Below the pieces are notes generated by a model, which had not been told where the DNA came from, did no database searches, and saw nothing but the letters and a program-made list of their open reading frames with translations. A program made the position numbers and the translations under genes. DNA of 64,000 nt from Mesorhizobium atlanticum. Its GTDB lineage: Bacteria; Pseudomonadota; Alphaproteobacteria; Rhizobiales; Rhizobiaceae. Positions 24,681 through 32,849 of the stretch are shown one piece after another. Positions within the stretch are counted from its first letter, which is position 1. Every line of letters starts with the position of its first letter. The stretch covers positions 248,001-312,000 of the forward strand of contig NZ_QMBQ01000005.1 in assembly GCF_003289965.1 (NCBI RefSeq), in the 5' to 3' direction.

Positions 24681-25106
24681 ATGGCCGGCCCTTCCAAAGT
24701 CCTTTACGCAAGCGAGCCCAAGCTCGATGTCGCCGAATTCCGCCGCGTGCTGGTCGACTCCGGCCTCGGCAAGGTCAGGCCCGTGGATGACGAGGCCCGG
24801 CTGCAAACGATGCTCGACAACGCCAACCTGGTGTTGACGGCGCGGCTCGACCGGCCGGACCGGCAACTGGTCGGCGTCGCGCGCGGCATGACCGATTTCT
24901 CCTGGGTCTGCTACATTTCCGACCTCGCCGTCTCGAAGGCGGCGCAAGGGCTCGGCGTCGGCAAGGGCCTGATGCACGAGGCGCGGCGCCAGCTCGGCCC
25001 TTCGGTCGCCATCAGCCTGATCTCGATGCCCGATGCCGTCGGCTTCTACGAACGCATCGGCATGACACGCATGACCGACGCCTTCTGGTTCTCCCGCGAG
25101 CACTGA
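24681..25106 (+). CDS. GNAT family N-acetyltransferase
   Basis: 141 residues. 'VYTARLDRPD'-like strand (here 'LVLTARLDRPDRQLVGVARG'), 'WVCYISDLAVSKAAQGLGVG' (acetyl-CoA loop Q-x-x-G-x-G/A) and 'FYERIGMTRMTDAFWFSREH' give the standard GNAT order. The start at 24681 was chosen because the family begins around here; no strong ribosome site is visible. It is transcribed divergently from leuD. Confidence 0.85.
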   Translation: MAGPSKVLYASEPKLDVAEFRRVLVDSGLGKVRPVDDEARLQTMLDNANLVLTARLDRPDRQLVGVARGMTDFSWVCYISDLAVSKAAQGLGVGKGLMHEARRQLGPSVAISLISMPDAVGFYERIGMTRMTDAFWFSREH

Positions 25107-25148
25107 CGCCATTCACCGGCAAGTGATCGCCTGGTCCTGTTGTGCGGC

Positions 25149-25178
25149 TTGACATGCAACCAAATGGTTGCATATTAA
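25149..25178 (+). promoter_or_regulatory. promoter with embedded operator of the ArsR-type repressor
   Basis: TTGACA (25149-25154), 18-bp spacer, TATTAA (25173-25178). The spacer is almost filled by the palindrome ATGCAACCAAATGGTTGCAT (25154-25173; 9-bp arms, 2-bp centre), a typical ArsR-family site that would block the promoter. The predicted start of transcription lies at the ATG 25183, suggesting a leaderless message. Confidence 0.65.
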
Positions 25179-25182
25179 CGCC

Positions 25183-25503
25183 ATGAGCATGGATGCCGTC
25201 TTTCGCGCTTTGGCCGACCCGACCCGCCGGCAATTGCTGGACAGCCTCCATGCCAGGAACGGGCAGACGCTCAACGCGCTCTGCGAGCACATGGATATGA
25301 CGCGCCAGGCGGTGACCAAGCATCTGGCGATCCTCGAGGAGGCGAACCTCGTCACCACCATGCGCCGCGGCCGCGAGAAGGAGCACTACCTCAACCCCGT
25401 TCCGATCAACGAGATCGCCGAGCGCTGGATCGGCAAGTTCGAGCGCCATCGGCTCGATGCATTGAGCGACCTGAAGCAACGTCTTGAAAGGGAAGAGCCG
25501 TGA
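25183..25503 (+). CDS. ArsR/SmtB-type transcriptional repressor
   Basis: 106-residue winged-helix regulator. 'MDAVFRALADPTRRQLLDSL', 'TLNALCEHMDMTRQAVTKHL' (recognition helix) and 'LEEANLVTTMRRGREKEHYL' are diagnostic of the ArsR subgroup that pairs with AHSA1/SRPBCC genes. No metal-binding Cys pair is present. The downstream SRPBCC gene overlaps its stop by 4 bp. It probably autoregulates through the palindrome at 25154. Confidence 0.92.
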   Translation: MSMDAVFRALADPTRRQLLDSLHARNGQTLNALCEHMDMTRQAVTKHLAILEEANLVTTMRRGREKEHYLNPVPINEIAERWIGKFERHRLDALSDLKQRLEREEP

Positions 25504-25949
25504 GCGAGAACAGCTTCGTCTATGTCACCTATATCCGCACCACGCCTGAAAAGCTTTGGCAGGCGCTGACCGATCCGGAATTCAACCGGCAGTTCTTCCT
25601 CTGCTCCCACCAGGAGAGCGACTGGAAGGTCGGCTCGAGCTGGAAGCTGGTCTTTCCCGACGGGCGCGTCGCCGACTCGGGCGAGATCCTCGAGGTCGAC
25701 CCGCCAAGACGTCTCGTCATCAAATGGCGCAATGAATGGATGCCCGAGGTGAAGGAGGACGGCTACACGCGTTGCACCTTCACCATCGAGCCGGACGGCG
25801 AATTGATGAAGCTTGCCGTTGTTCACGAGGCCGACGGCCCGCACAGGCTGATCCCGAACGTCTCCAGGGGCTGGCCGCTGGTGCTGGCGAGCCTGAAGAG
25901 CCTGCTCGAGACCGGCAAGGGTTTCGAGCGCCCGCCGTCAAAGGTATGA
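25500..25949 (+). CDS. SRPBCC/AHSA1 domain protein
   Basis: 149 residues of the AHSA1-like ligand-binding fold: 'FVYVTYIRTTPEKLWQALTD', 'FNRQFFLCSHQESDWKVGSS', 'DSGEILEVDPPRRLVIKWRN' and 'GWPLVLASLKSLLETGKGF'. It starts inside the last codons of the ArsR gene (GTG at 25500), so it is translationally coupled. In this conserved pair the repressor may sense the ligand bound by the SRPBCC protein, but neither is known. Confidence 0.9.
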   Translation: MSENSFVYVTYIRTTPEKLWQALTDPEFNRQFFLCSHQESDWKVGSSWKLVFPDGRVADSGEILEVDPPRRLVIKWRNEWMPEVKEDGYTRCTFTIEPDGELMKLAVVHEADGPHRLIPNVSRGWPLVLASLKSLLETGKGFERPPSKV

Positions 25950-25950
25950 A

Positions 25951-25971
25951 GTATCGTTTCGATACCGAAAC
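25951..25971. promoter_or_regulatory. two overlapping inverted repeats between SRPBCC genes
   Basis: GTATCG-TTT-CGATAC (25951-25965) and GTTTCG-ATAC-CGAAAC (25956-25971) share bases, so only one can form at a time. They lie 18-38 bp before the ATG at 25989. They could be an operator or an RNA switch; no factor is identified. Confidence 0.4.
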
Positions 25972-25988
25972 AATTGGGAGAGATCGCG

Positions 25989-26519
25989 ATGATGCTTCGG
26001 CATTCCTGGCCGCAGGCCATGGCGAACGATGAAACGGCCATGGCCCTCGCCGAAATTCCCGCCACGCCGGAACAGACCTTCGCCGCGCTCGTCACCGATG
26101 AAGTCGAGTGCTGGTGGGGCTCGGCCGACACTTACCTGACGACCGGTTGGACGGCCGATCTTCGCGCCGGCGGCCGCTGGAATGTCCTCGTGAGAACGGC
26201 GGATGACCGGAGCCTGCCCGCCGGCGGGATCTTCCTCGAAATAGAAGCGCCGCGCCGGATCGTGCAGACGCGACGATATGACTGGGACCATCCGATGCTC
26301 GGCCGGCATGAGACGACAGTCGCCTATCTCCTCGAGCCAATCGCCGGCGGCACAAGGCTTGCCATCTGCCATGGCGGTTTCGCCGGCTTCACCGGAGCCG
26401 CCCCCGAGCAGGCGAACGACTGGGCACGCGTGCTCGGCTGGCTGCAACGGTATTTCGGCGCGGGCGGCCCCGTCCGGGCTCAGATCGAAACCAGTCGGTC
26501 CTGGGTCCCGCCGAGATAG
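25989..26519 (+). CDS. SRPBCC domain protein, second in operon
   Basis: 176 residues. 'IPATPEQTFAALVTDEVECW', 'WTADLRAGGRWNVLVRTADD', 'GGIFLEIEAPRRIVQTRRYD' and 'WARVLGWLQRYF' place it in the AHSA1/SRPBCC family. The start at 25989 has GGGAGAGA 5 bases upstream. Its last 40 bp overlap the end of the convergent glycosyltransferase-like gene. Confidence 0.85.
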   Translation: MMLRHSWPQAMANDETAMALAEIPATPEQTFAALVTDEVECWWGSADTYLTTGWTADLRAGGRWNVLVRTADDRSLPAGGIFLEIEAPRRIVQTRRYDWDHPMLGRHETTVAYLLEPIAGGTRLAICHGGFAGFTGAAPEQANDWARVLGWLQRYFGAGGPVRAQIETSRSWVPPR

Positions 26520-27388
26520 GTTTTCCAGATATGGTCCGACAGCAGGCGACGGTAGTCCGGATGGATCGCGAGCGAGCGATAGGACGCGCCGCCGACGTGG
26601 AAAAGGGCATCGTCATATATGTCGTAGTCGGCGATTTCCCCCTCGACGTTCACCGGGATCTGACTTGATCGGGCCATCTCGAATTCCGCGACGGGGTGCT
26701 CCGAATACAACACCGGCCAGTTGCCGCCTCCGGTATCCATTCCAATGTCGAGCCGATTTCTGAAATCGAGCTTCGTACGCGCGACGCTGGCGAAATTGTA
26801 GAAGCAGAGACCGGCCCAGTAATACCAGCCGGGCTCGTCATCGGCCGCCTTGTACAGGTAGCTCGACCTGGCATGCAGCGGCAGCCCATAACCGATCTTG
26901 CGTCCGAGGCGCTGCGCGATATCGATCGGTCTGACCGGGAAGCAATCGTGATCGATGAACCCGAACATGTCGGGTTTGAGGTGCTTGACGATGTTGTGGA
27001 AGACCCAGGTTTCGGAAATGCCGTGTGACCTCGAAGGATTCGTTTCGAAATTTCTGGGCAGTCCGAAATACGCAACCCCGCGTCGCGCGCAGATTGCTTC
27101 GATCGAAGCTCGCGCATCCTGCTTCGGCGAATTGTCGACCACCACAAGCCTCGTCCCGGTTGGGAACACCTGCCAGGCCTTGGTGAGCACGTCTATGATC
27201 CAGGGGGTATTGAAGGCGATGGTGAAGCAGTAATTCCGCCCGGGCTCCCCGCTTAGGCCTCTGGCGAACGCATGGCCTTTTGACGCGGCGCTTCCCAGAA
27301 ACTGGCGGTACAGAATCTCGTGGCGGAGTCCCAAAAGCAATTGGACTCCCCTTGTGCGCCGAAAATTTTCGACAGCCTTTTTTAGCAA
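26480..27388 (-). CDS. glycosyltransferase-like protein of unknown specificity
   Basis: 302 residues. The N-terminal region is basic; then comes a GT-A-like stretch 'YCFTIAFNTPWIIDVLTKAW', 'GTRLVVVDNSPKQDARASIE' and 'CARRGVAYFGLPRNF'. Next is 'MFGFIDHDCFPVRPIDIAQR', in which D-H-D resembles the metal-binding DXD of family-2 transferases. No membrane segment is seen. It stands alone between unrelated operons, with lower GC than its neighbours in places ('aattttcgacag...ttttagcaatg' region), which may indicate acquisition. It overlaps the convergent SRPBCC gene by 40 bp. Confidence 0.65.
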   Translation of the reverse strand: MLKKAVENFRRTRGVQLLLGLRHEILYRQFLGSAASKGHAFARGLSGEPGRNYCFTIAFNTPWIIDVLTKAWQVFPTGTRLVVVDNSPKQDARASIEAICARRGVAYFGLPRNFETNPSRSHGISETWVFHNIVKHLKPDMFGFIDHDCFPVRPIDIAQRLGRKIGYGLPLHARSSYLYKAADDEPGWYYWAGLCFYNFASVARTKLDFRNRLDIGMDTGGGNWPVLYSEHPVAEFEMARSSQIPVNVEGEIADYDIYDDALFHVGGASYRSLAIHPDYRRLLSDHIWKTYLGGTQDRLVSI

Positions 27389-27484
27389 TGTCTTCCCCGA
27401 GCGCCAGACAAGCTCAAAGTAGCATGACGTAGCAGGCAGGAAGCAACGACATTCGTCGACAGCCGGCCCGGTCGGGCTTGCTAC

Positions 27485-28651
27485 TCAAATCACGTTCAGC
27501 TCCCTGAACGCCCTTCCTTCCGCTACCCGCTCATACCCGAACGCCCTGCAGTCGATGGTGCGATACCCTCCATGCACGATGAGCTCGGCGAGCGACTTGC
27601 CGACCGCCGGCGCCTGCTGCAGGCCGTGACCGGAAAAACCGTTGGCGAAGAGGAAGTTACCGACCTCCGGATGCGGCCCGATTACCGCGTTCTGGTCGAG
27701 CGTGTTGTAATCGTAATGCCCGACCCAGGCGCGCGTCGGCTTGATCGCCTCGAAGGCCGGGATGCGGGTGGCCAAGGTCGGCCAGATCACCTCTTCGAAC
27801 AGCGGCCAGTTGACGTCGAAATCCTTCGGATCGGGCGCGACATCGCCTTCCTCAGGTTCGGCGCCGCCGGTGAGGTAGACCGAGCCTTCCGGCCGCACAT
27901 AGATGCCCGACGGATCCACCAGGAGCGGCATATCGGTATATTTTTCGCGCGCCTCGAAGACGAAGACATTGCGCTTGCGCGGCTCGACCGGCAGTTCAAG
28001 CCCGGCAAAACCCGCCACCTTGCCGGCGTTCGGCCCGGCGGCGTTGACGATAATGCCGGCTTCGAGCGTCTCGCCATTGTCCAGCGACACAGCGGTGACG
28101 CGGCTGCCCTCGCGCGAAATGGCGGTGGCGGAAGCCGTGATGAAATCGATCTTCTTGTCGCGCAGCGCCTTGCGGAACAGCGTCAGCAGCGCATGCGCGT
28201 CGAACCAGCCCTCGCCGCTGCGACCATAGGCGCCGGCGGAAATGCCTTCGACCGAGAGCCACGGAAAGCGGCGCGCCAGCTGCCCGGCGTCTTCGAACGC
28301 GATATCGGCGCCCTCGGCGATCTGCGCCTCGTGATTGGCCTTGAGGATCGGCAGGCCGGCCTCGCCGGCGAGGATGAGGTAGCCGCCCTCGCGAAAACCG
28401 ATATCGGCGTCGGCGCCGAAGGTTTCCTTGAGCCGCCGGAACAGTTTCAGAGTGAACTGCGACAGGCGGATGTTTTCAGGGATGGAGAATTGCTGGCGGA
28501 TCGAGGCGAGCGACAAGGTCGTCGCCGCGTGGGAGAATTGCGGATCGCGCTCGATCAGCGCGATCGAGCCGGTAAAGCCCTCTTCACGCAGGTAGTAGGC
28601 GACCGAGGATCCGACGATGGCTCCCCCGATGATGACAATGTCGTAGCGCAT
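27485..28651 (-). CDS. FAD-dependent oxidoreductase, DAO/DadA-like
   Basis: 388-residue flavoprotein of the D-amino-acid dehydrogenase/sarcosine oxidase superfamily. 'YDIVIIGGAIVGSSVAYYLR' is the FAD Rossmann start; 'FSHAATTLSLASIRQQFSIP', 'AGGIIVNAAGP'-like 'EAGIIVNAAGPNAGKVAGFA' and 'LFANGFSGHGLQQAPAVGKS' match family positions for FAD contacts. The donor amine is unknown. The start at 28651 follows GGAGAAA. A degenerate palindromic repeat separates it from the histidine-kinase gene. Confidence 0.9.
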   Translation of the reverse strand: MRYDIVIIGGAIVGSSVAYYLREEGFTGSIALIERDPQFSHAATTLSLASIRQQFSIPENIRLSQFTLKLFRRLKETFGADADIGFREGGYLILAGEAGLPILKANHEAQIAEGADIAFEDAGQLARRFPWLSVEGISAGAYGRSGEGWFDAHALLTLFRKALRDKKIDFITASATAISREGSRVTAVSLDNGETLEAGIIVNAAGPNAGKVAGFAGLELPVEPRKRNVFVFEAREKYTDMPLLVDPSGIYVRPEGSVYLTGGAEPEEGDVAPDPKDFDVNWPLFEEVIWPTLATRIPAFEAIKPTRAWVGHYDYNTLDQNAVIGPHPEVGNFLFANGFSGHGLQQAPAVGKSLAELIVHGGYRTIDCRAFGYERVAEGRAFRELNVI

Positions 28652-28665
28652 TTTTTCTCCGATCC

Positions 28666-28731
28666 AGAGCAATTCCTGTAGCGGTGCGCTCGACAACTTC
28701 GTCGTGGCGGCCCGTCTGGAATTGCGTAGAA
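28666..28731. repeat. AATTCC-family repeat, degenerate copy
   Basis: AGAGCAATTCCTGTAGCGG and 'GTCTGGAATTGCGTAGAAA' frame an altered centre. Between the kinase stop and the oxidoreductase start. Confidence 0.5.
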
Positions 28732-28744
28732 AGCCGCCGCGTCT

Positions 28745-30316
28745 TCACGCAGCCGGCAGATCGATCTCGAAGCGCGTGCCGCGTTCGGAGTCAACCAGCC
28801 TTATCGTGCCATCATGCGCTTTCAGGAGGGCCAGCACGATGCCGAGCCCCATGCCGGTGCCGCCGGTCTCGCGCCGCGTGGTGAAGAACGGCTCGAATAT
28901 CCTGGCGCGGTTGGCGGCCGAGATCCCGTCGCCGTCGTCGCCGACCTGTATCGACGCGCGCTCGCCATCGGCGGAGGCCCGGATCGTCACCTGCTGGGCG
29001 CCGTGCCTGGCCGAATTGTCGATGAGGTTGGCGAGCACGATGCCGAGATTCTCGGCCGAGATGCCGAGCCCGATATCGCCACCGCCTTCAAGCCGCGCTT
29101 CCAGCCTTGTGTCGATCGGCAGCGATGTCAATGCCGCATGAAGCGTCGTGCTCTCGCCGCTCGGCTCCAGGTTTTCAGCGCGCGCCAGGTCGAGCAGCCG
29201 GCGCACCAGCAGATTGAGCCGCCCGGCATCGGTGACGATGTTGTTGGAAAAGCGCCGGCGCTCGGCCTCGTCCATCGCGCCGCCGGAATCCCTGAGCAGC
29301 TCGGCCGCGCCCTGGATTGCGGTGAGCGGCGATTTCAGCTCATGCGAGACATGAGTGGCGAAGGTCTGGATCGAGTCGGAGCGCGCCTGCAGCTTGGTCG
29401 CCATGTCGAGGAAGGCCGTCGACAGCGCCGCCATCTCGCGCGTGCCGTGATGGGCGAGCGGCCTGATCGCGTCGCGGTCGCCGGCGGCGATGCGTTTCGT
29501 CCGCTCGATCAGCGCATAGATCGGCCGGCTGACGGTGCGGATGAACACCAGCGCGATCAGCAGCGTGCCGCCGAGGATGGCGATCGCCGCCAACGTCACC
29601 TTGCCGCGCTCGCCATAGAGATGCTTGACGATGTTGTTCGGCGTTCGCGACAGATAGACGACACCCGCGACCCTGCCGTCGAGCTCGACCGGCATGGCGA
29701 CGAAGACGCGCACCCTGGTGCCCCGGCTTACCGAGTAAAGCGGTGGCGGCGGCTGGTCAGGGATGCGGAGTCGGAGCTCGCTGGCATAGGCGCCGGAAAG
29801 CGCGGCGCGCACCTCCTCGACCCCGCTGAGCGACTGGCCGATCTCGTCGCCGCCGGCAATGACCACGCCGCGCGGGTCGAGCAGACGGAAGCCGGCAAGC
29901 GTCGTCTTCTGCGTTTCGTCGAGAATGCCGTCGAGCCGGGCGCCGATGGCCGCGAAGGCCGGGTCGGGGGCGGCCGGGGCCGCCGCCGGCCGCATCGGCA
30001 TCACGTCGTCCGAAGCGAGATCGAGGCGAGGCTCGATCGGTTCATAGGGATAGTTGTTGTCCCGCGCGGGATCGGCCGAGATCGGCGAACCCAGCCTGTC
30101 CTGGGAAATGTCGGCGGCGCGAACCTCCTTTGCATAGACGGCCGCGACGACCGCCCCTTGCGCGATCAGTTCGCCCTCGGTCTGGCGGATCAGCTGGTTC
30201 TCATAGAGCCGGAAGAAGAACAGCCCGACCAGCGGCAGCGCCATGACCACGATGAGGATGGCGATGACGACGGTGGCGAGCCGCGGCCGCCACCTTTCCT
30301 TGCTCAACCACCGCAT
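28745..30316 (-). CDS. sensor histidine kinase
   Basis: 523-residue inner-membrane kinase: TM1 at about 14-38, a periplasmic sensor of about 200 residues with a Pro/Ala-rich insert, TM2 at about 240-260 ('TLAAIAILGGTLLIALVFIR'), HAMP ('RPIYALIERTKRIAAGDRDA'), HisKA 'THVSHELKSPLTAIQGAAEL', N-box 'NLIDNSARHG', G1 'VGDDGDGIS' and G2 'GTGMGLGIVL'. Its start overlaps the end of the response-regulator gene by 13 bp, so they form one operon and a cognate pair. The stimulus is unknown. Confidence 0.95.
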   Translation of the reverse strand: MRWLSKERWRPRLATVVIAILIVVMALPLVGLFFFRLYENQLIRQTEGELIAQGAVVAAVYAKEVRAADISQDRLGSPISADPARDNNYPYEPIEPRLDLASDDVMPMRPAAAPAAPDPAFAAIGARLDGILDETQKTTLAGFRLLDPRGVVIAGGDEIGQSLSGVEEVRAALSGAYASELRLRIPDQPPPPLYSVSRGTRVRVFVAMPVELDGRVAGVVYLSRTPNNIVKHLYGERGKVTLAAIAILGGTLLIALVFIRTVSRPIYALIERTKRIAAGDRDAIRPLAHHGTREMAALSTAFLDMATKLQARSDSIQTFATHVSHELKSPLTAIQGAAELLRDSGGAMDEAERRRFSNNIVTDAGRLNLLVRRLLDLARAENLEPSGESTTLHAALTSLPIDTRLEARLEGGGDIGLGISAENLGIVLANLIDNSARHGAQQVTIRASADGERASIQVGDDGDGISAANRARIFEPFFTTRRETGGTGMGLGIVLALLKAHDGTIRLVDSERGTRFEIDLPAA

Positions 30317-31002
30317 CGGCCAAGCCGGAAACCGACGCCATGCACCGTCGCGATCGCGTCGAGGCAGCCGACCGCCGCCAGCTTGGCCCGCACGTTGCGG
30401 ATATGGCTGTCGACCGTACGCTCCGAGACATGGATGTTCGAGGCATAGGCATTGGCCATCACCGCGTCGCGGCCAAGCACATGAAGCGGGCGCGCGAGAA
30501 AGCCTTTCAGGATGGCGAACTCGATCGCCGTCAAGGTGAGCGGCTTGCCGTCGAAGCTCGCTTCATGGCTTGCCGGAACAAGCATGAGCTTGCCATGCGC
30601 GAATTCCCGTTCGTCCGCCTCTTCCTCGACCGGCGCCGGACGCGCGCGCCGCAGGATGACGTTGACGCGGGCGACCAGCTCGCGCGGGCTGAACGGTTTT
30701 GTCACATAATCGTCGCCGCCCATCTCCAGCCCGAGGATGCGGTCGATCTCCTCGTCGCGCGCGGACAAAAACAGCACCGGCACGTCGGATTTTTGCCGGA
30801 GCCTGCGGCAGACCTCCAGCCCGTCCATCTCCGGCATGCCGATGTCGAGCACGATGAGGTCGGGCGCGCGCCGCTCGACCGCCTGGAGCGCCGCGGCGCC
30901 GTCGGCCACGGCGGCCGTCTTCATGCCGGCCTTTTCCAGCGCGAAGCAGATGATCTCGCGGATATGCGGGTCGTCGTCGGCGACGAGGATGTTGTGCGGC
31001 AT
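30304..31002 (-). CDS. OmpR-family response regulator
   Basis: 232 residues: receiver domain with acidic pocket 'VADDDPH', phospho-acceptor Asp53 ('LIVLDIGMPEMDG') and Lys102 ('DDYVTKPFSP'), then a winged-helix output domain ('LTLTAIEFAILKGFLARPLH', 'ASNIHVSERTVDSHIRNVRA'). It activates or represses genes on phosphorylation by the adjacent kinase. Targets are not evident. Confidence 0.95.
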   Translation of the reverse strand: MPHNILVADDDPHIREIICFALEKAGMKTAAVADGAAALQAVERRAPDLIVLDIGMPEMDGLEVCRRLRQKSDVPVLFLSARDEEIDRILGLEMGGDDYVTKPFSPRELVARVNVILRRARPAPVEEEADEREFAHGKLMLVPASHEASFDGKPLTLTAIEFAILKGFLARPLHVLGRDAVMANAYASNIHVSERTVDSHIRNVRAKLAAVGCLDAIATVHGVGFRLGRCGG

Positions 31003-31532
31003 CGATCAGAGGTCCGGCGGATAAGCTTGGTGACGGCAGGATTAGAGCAATTCCAAGGACAAGTGCGAAATTGTTTTCGGTCCGGAGCTGCATCGGGACA
31101 AGGAGATGAATCGACAAAGGCCTCGTGCATTTGCGCATGCCTGGGCAGAGCCCTTGGCAAGGTTGGCAAAGAGCCTCATCGCCGGAGCGGCGTGTCCGCT
31201 CCCACCATCTGGACCAACCTCGGGGCGAAAGGCAGGATGCCCGCCTCATGGCACGGCCTTTGCGGCTCGACGAGCCACCAGCCTTCGTTGCGGAGCCGGC
31301 GCGGCAGGGACCAGCGGGATGTGTGACGTGTTCGCATGACGCCGGTTTCGCTGGCCCCTGCGGAAAGCGCGCGGCGGAATCCCGGAGCTTTTCAGCAAGG
31401 ATTTGCAGATTTGGTGCAGGGCCAAATCACTTCCGTTGGCGCTGCACCGACGTCGACGATTTTGCTTGTTCCCGGCAGGTCGGCAGTTGCCTCCGCCTTG
31501 CCTCCCTCGCCGTCACCCGGCATAGATCGGCC
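31003..31532. other. 530-bp interval, no gene supported
   Basis: Contains one AATTCC-family repeat copy at 31044-31095 (GAGCAATTCCAAGGACAAG ... GGTCCGGAGCTGC). Several open frames exist, but all lack ribosome sites and homology, including the in-frame extension of the downstream lyase. Promoters for the divergent regulator and lyase genes must lie here; none is distinct. Confidence 0.6.
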
Positions 31533-32411
31533 ATGACCGTCGACATCTACCGGCCGCGCCGTTCGGTGCTCTACATTCCCGCCTCGAACGACAAGGCGCT
31601 CGCCAAGATCGGCTCGCTTGCCTGCGATGCCGTCATCATCGATCTCGAGGACGCCGTCCTGCCCGCCGACAAGGCTGCCGCGCGCGACAAGGTCGCAGGC
31701 ATCCTTGCCGGGCGCGAAAGGCGCTGCGAGATGGTGGTGCGCATCAACCCTTTGGCTAGCGAATGGGGCGCCGACGATCTTCTGGCCGTGGCCAAGGCCG
31801 GGCCCGACGGCATTCTTCTGCCCAAGATCGGCACGCCGCGCGACATCCTCGAAGCCGGCGACCTGCTCAACGACAATTTCGCGCCGGACAGCGTCAAACT
31901 ATGGGCGATGGTCGAGACGCCGAAAGCGCTGCTCAACATCGGCGCGATCGCCGAGCTCGGCCGCGACCCAGCCTCACGCCTTGCTTGTTTCGTTGCCGGA
32001 ACGAATGACCTGGTGAAGGCGACCGGCATTCTGGCGACGCCCGACCGGCGCTATCTGATGCCTTGGCTGATGCAGCTGGTGCTGGCGGCGCGGGCCGGCG
32101 GGCTCGACGTCATCGACGGCGTCGCCAATGATTTCCGCGACCTCGATGCTTTTGCCGGCGAATGCTCGGAAGCCGCAGCCATGGGCTTTGACGGCAAGTC
32201 GCTGATCCATCCGGCCCAGATCGAGCCGGCGAACCGCGCCTTTTCGCCGTCGGCGGAAGCGCTCGCCACGGCCCGCGCGATCCGGGATGCGTTCGCGCGG
32301 CCCGAAAATGCCGGCAAGGGCGTGATCGCGCTGGATGGCCGCATGGTCGAGCGGCTGCATCTGGCGCAAGCCGAGAAACTTCTGGCGAAGGCCGCGGTCA
32401 TCGGCGCATGA
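31533..32411 (+). CDS. HpcH/HpaI aldolase / citrate-lyase-beta-like CoA ester lyase
   Basis: 292 residues of the CitE-like TIM-barrel family that cleaves CoA thioesters such as malyl- or citramalyl-CoA. 'RRSVLYIPASNDKALAKIGS', 'DAVIIDLEDAVLPADKAAAR', 'GILLPKIGTPRDI', 'WAMVETPKALLNIGAIAEL' and 'FDGKSLIHPAQIEPANRAFS' are conserved; the acidic residues in 'DLEDAV' and 'ETP' bind Mg. The start at 31533 gives the usual N-terminus. The exact substrate is not determinable. Confidence 0.9.
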   Translation: MTVDIYRPRRSVLYIPASNDKALAKIGSLACDAVIIDLEDAVLPADKAAARDKVAGILAGRERRCEMVVRINPLASEWGADDLLAVAKAGPDGILLPKIGTPRDILEAGDLLNDNFAPDSVKLWAMVETPKALLNIGAIAELGRDPASRLACFVAGTNDLVKATGILATPDRRYLMPWLMQLVLAARAGGLDVIDGVANDFRDLDAFAGECSEAAAMGFDGKSLIHPAQIEPANRAFSPSAEALATARAIRDAFARPENAGKGVIALDGRMVERLHLAQAEKLLAKAAVIGA

Positions 32412-32423
32412 TGCGCAGGGCTG

Positions 32424-32470
32424 ATGCATGTCGGCCAAAGCGCGCGGCGGTTTTGGGAAACGACATGCAT
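32424..32470. repeat. palindromic repeat, CATGC family, copy C
   Basis: ATGCATGTCG (32424-32433) and CGACATGCAT (32461-32470) are perfect complements around 'GCCAAAGCGCGCGGCGG' and 'TTTTGGGAAA'. It lies between the lyase and the DUF1737 gene. Confidence 0.75.
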
Positions 32471-32501
32471 GGGCTGAGACAATCACGATCAGAGACGAAA
32501 A

Positions 32502-32708
32502 ATGAAACTCTACCGCTTCCTGTCCGGTCCGGACGACTCCACCTTCTGCCACAAGGTCACCGCCGCGCTGAACAAGGGCTGGCACCTGTTCGGCTCGCCG
32601 ACCTACGCCTATGACAAGAAGACCAAGTCGATGCGCTGCGGCCAGGCCGTGGTGAAGGATGTCGAAGGCCAGGAATACACAGCCGACACCAAGCTCAGCG
32701 ACTGGTAG
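32502..32708 (+). CDS. DUF1737 domain protein
   Basis: 68-residue protein. 'KLYRFLSGPDDSTFCHKVTA', 'ALNKGWHLFGSPTYAYD' and 'MRCGQAVVKDVEGQEY' match the short DUF1737 family, a cytoplasmic domain of unknown function found alone or fused in alphaproteobacteria. It begins about 30 bp after the CATGC palindrome. Confidence 0.85.
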   Translation: MKLYRFLSGPDDSTFCHKVTAALNKGWHLFGSPTYAYDKKTKSMRCGQAVVKDVEGQEYTADTKLSDW

Positions 32709-32709
32709 G

Positions 32710-32820
32710 TAAAGCGCACCCTCACCCCGCCTCCGCTTCGCTCGGCTGACCTCTCCCCGAGGGAGGGCTTTGCACGGGGGAGAAGGTGGCCGCGAAGCGG
32801 CAGATAAGGGGGTGTCGCCA
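32710..32820. repeat. CTCTCCCC-type intergenic repeat
   Basis: 'CACCCTCACCCCGCCTCCGC', 'GACCTCTCCCCGAGGGAGG' and 'GGGGAGAAGGTGGCCGCGAA' resemble the elements at 18146-18340 and 47593-47895. Inverted pairs CTCTCCCC/GGGGAGA are present. Confidence 0.55.
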
Positions 32821-32849
32821 CGAAGAACGATGCGGATGACGAGGTGCTT

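Noticed and set aside
31125..31532. N-terminal extension of the CoA-ester lyase to an earlier in-frame start
   Set aside because: The extra 136 codons are non-homologous and lack a ribosome site; the conserved domain starts at 31533.
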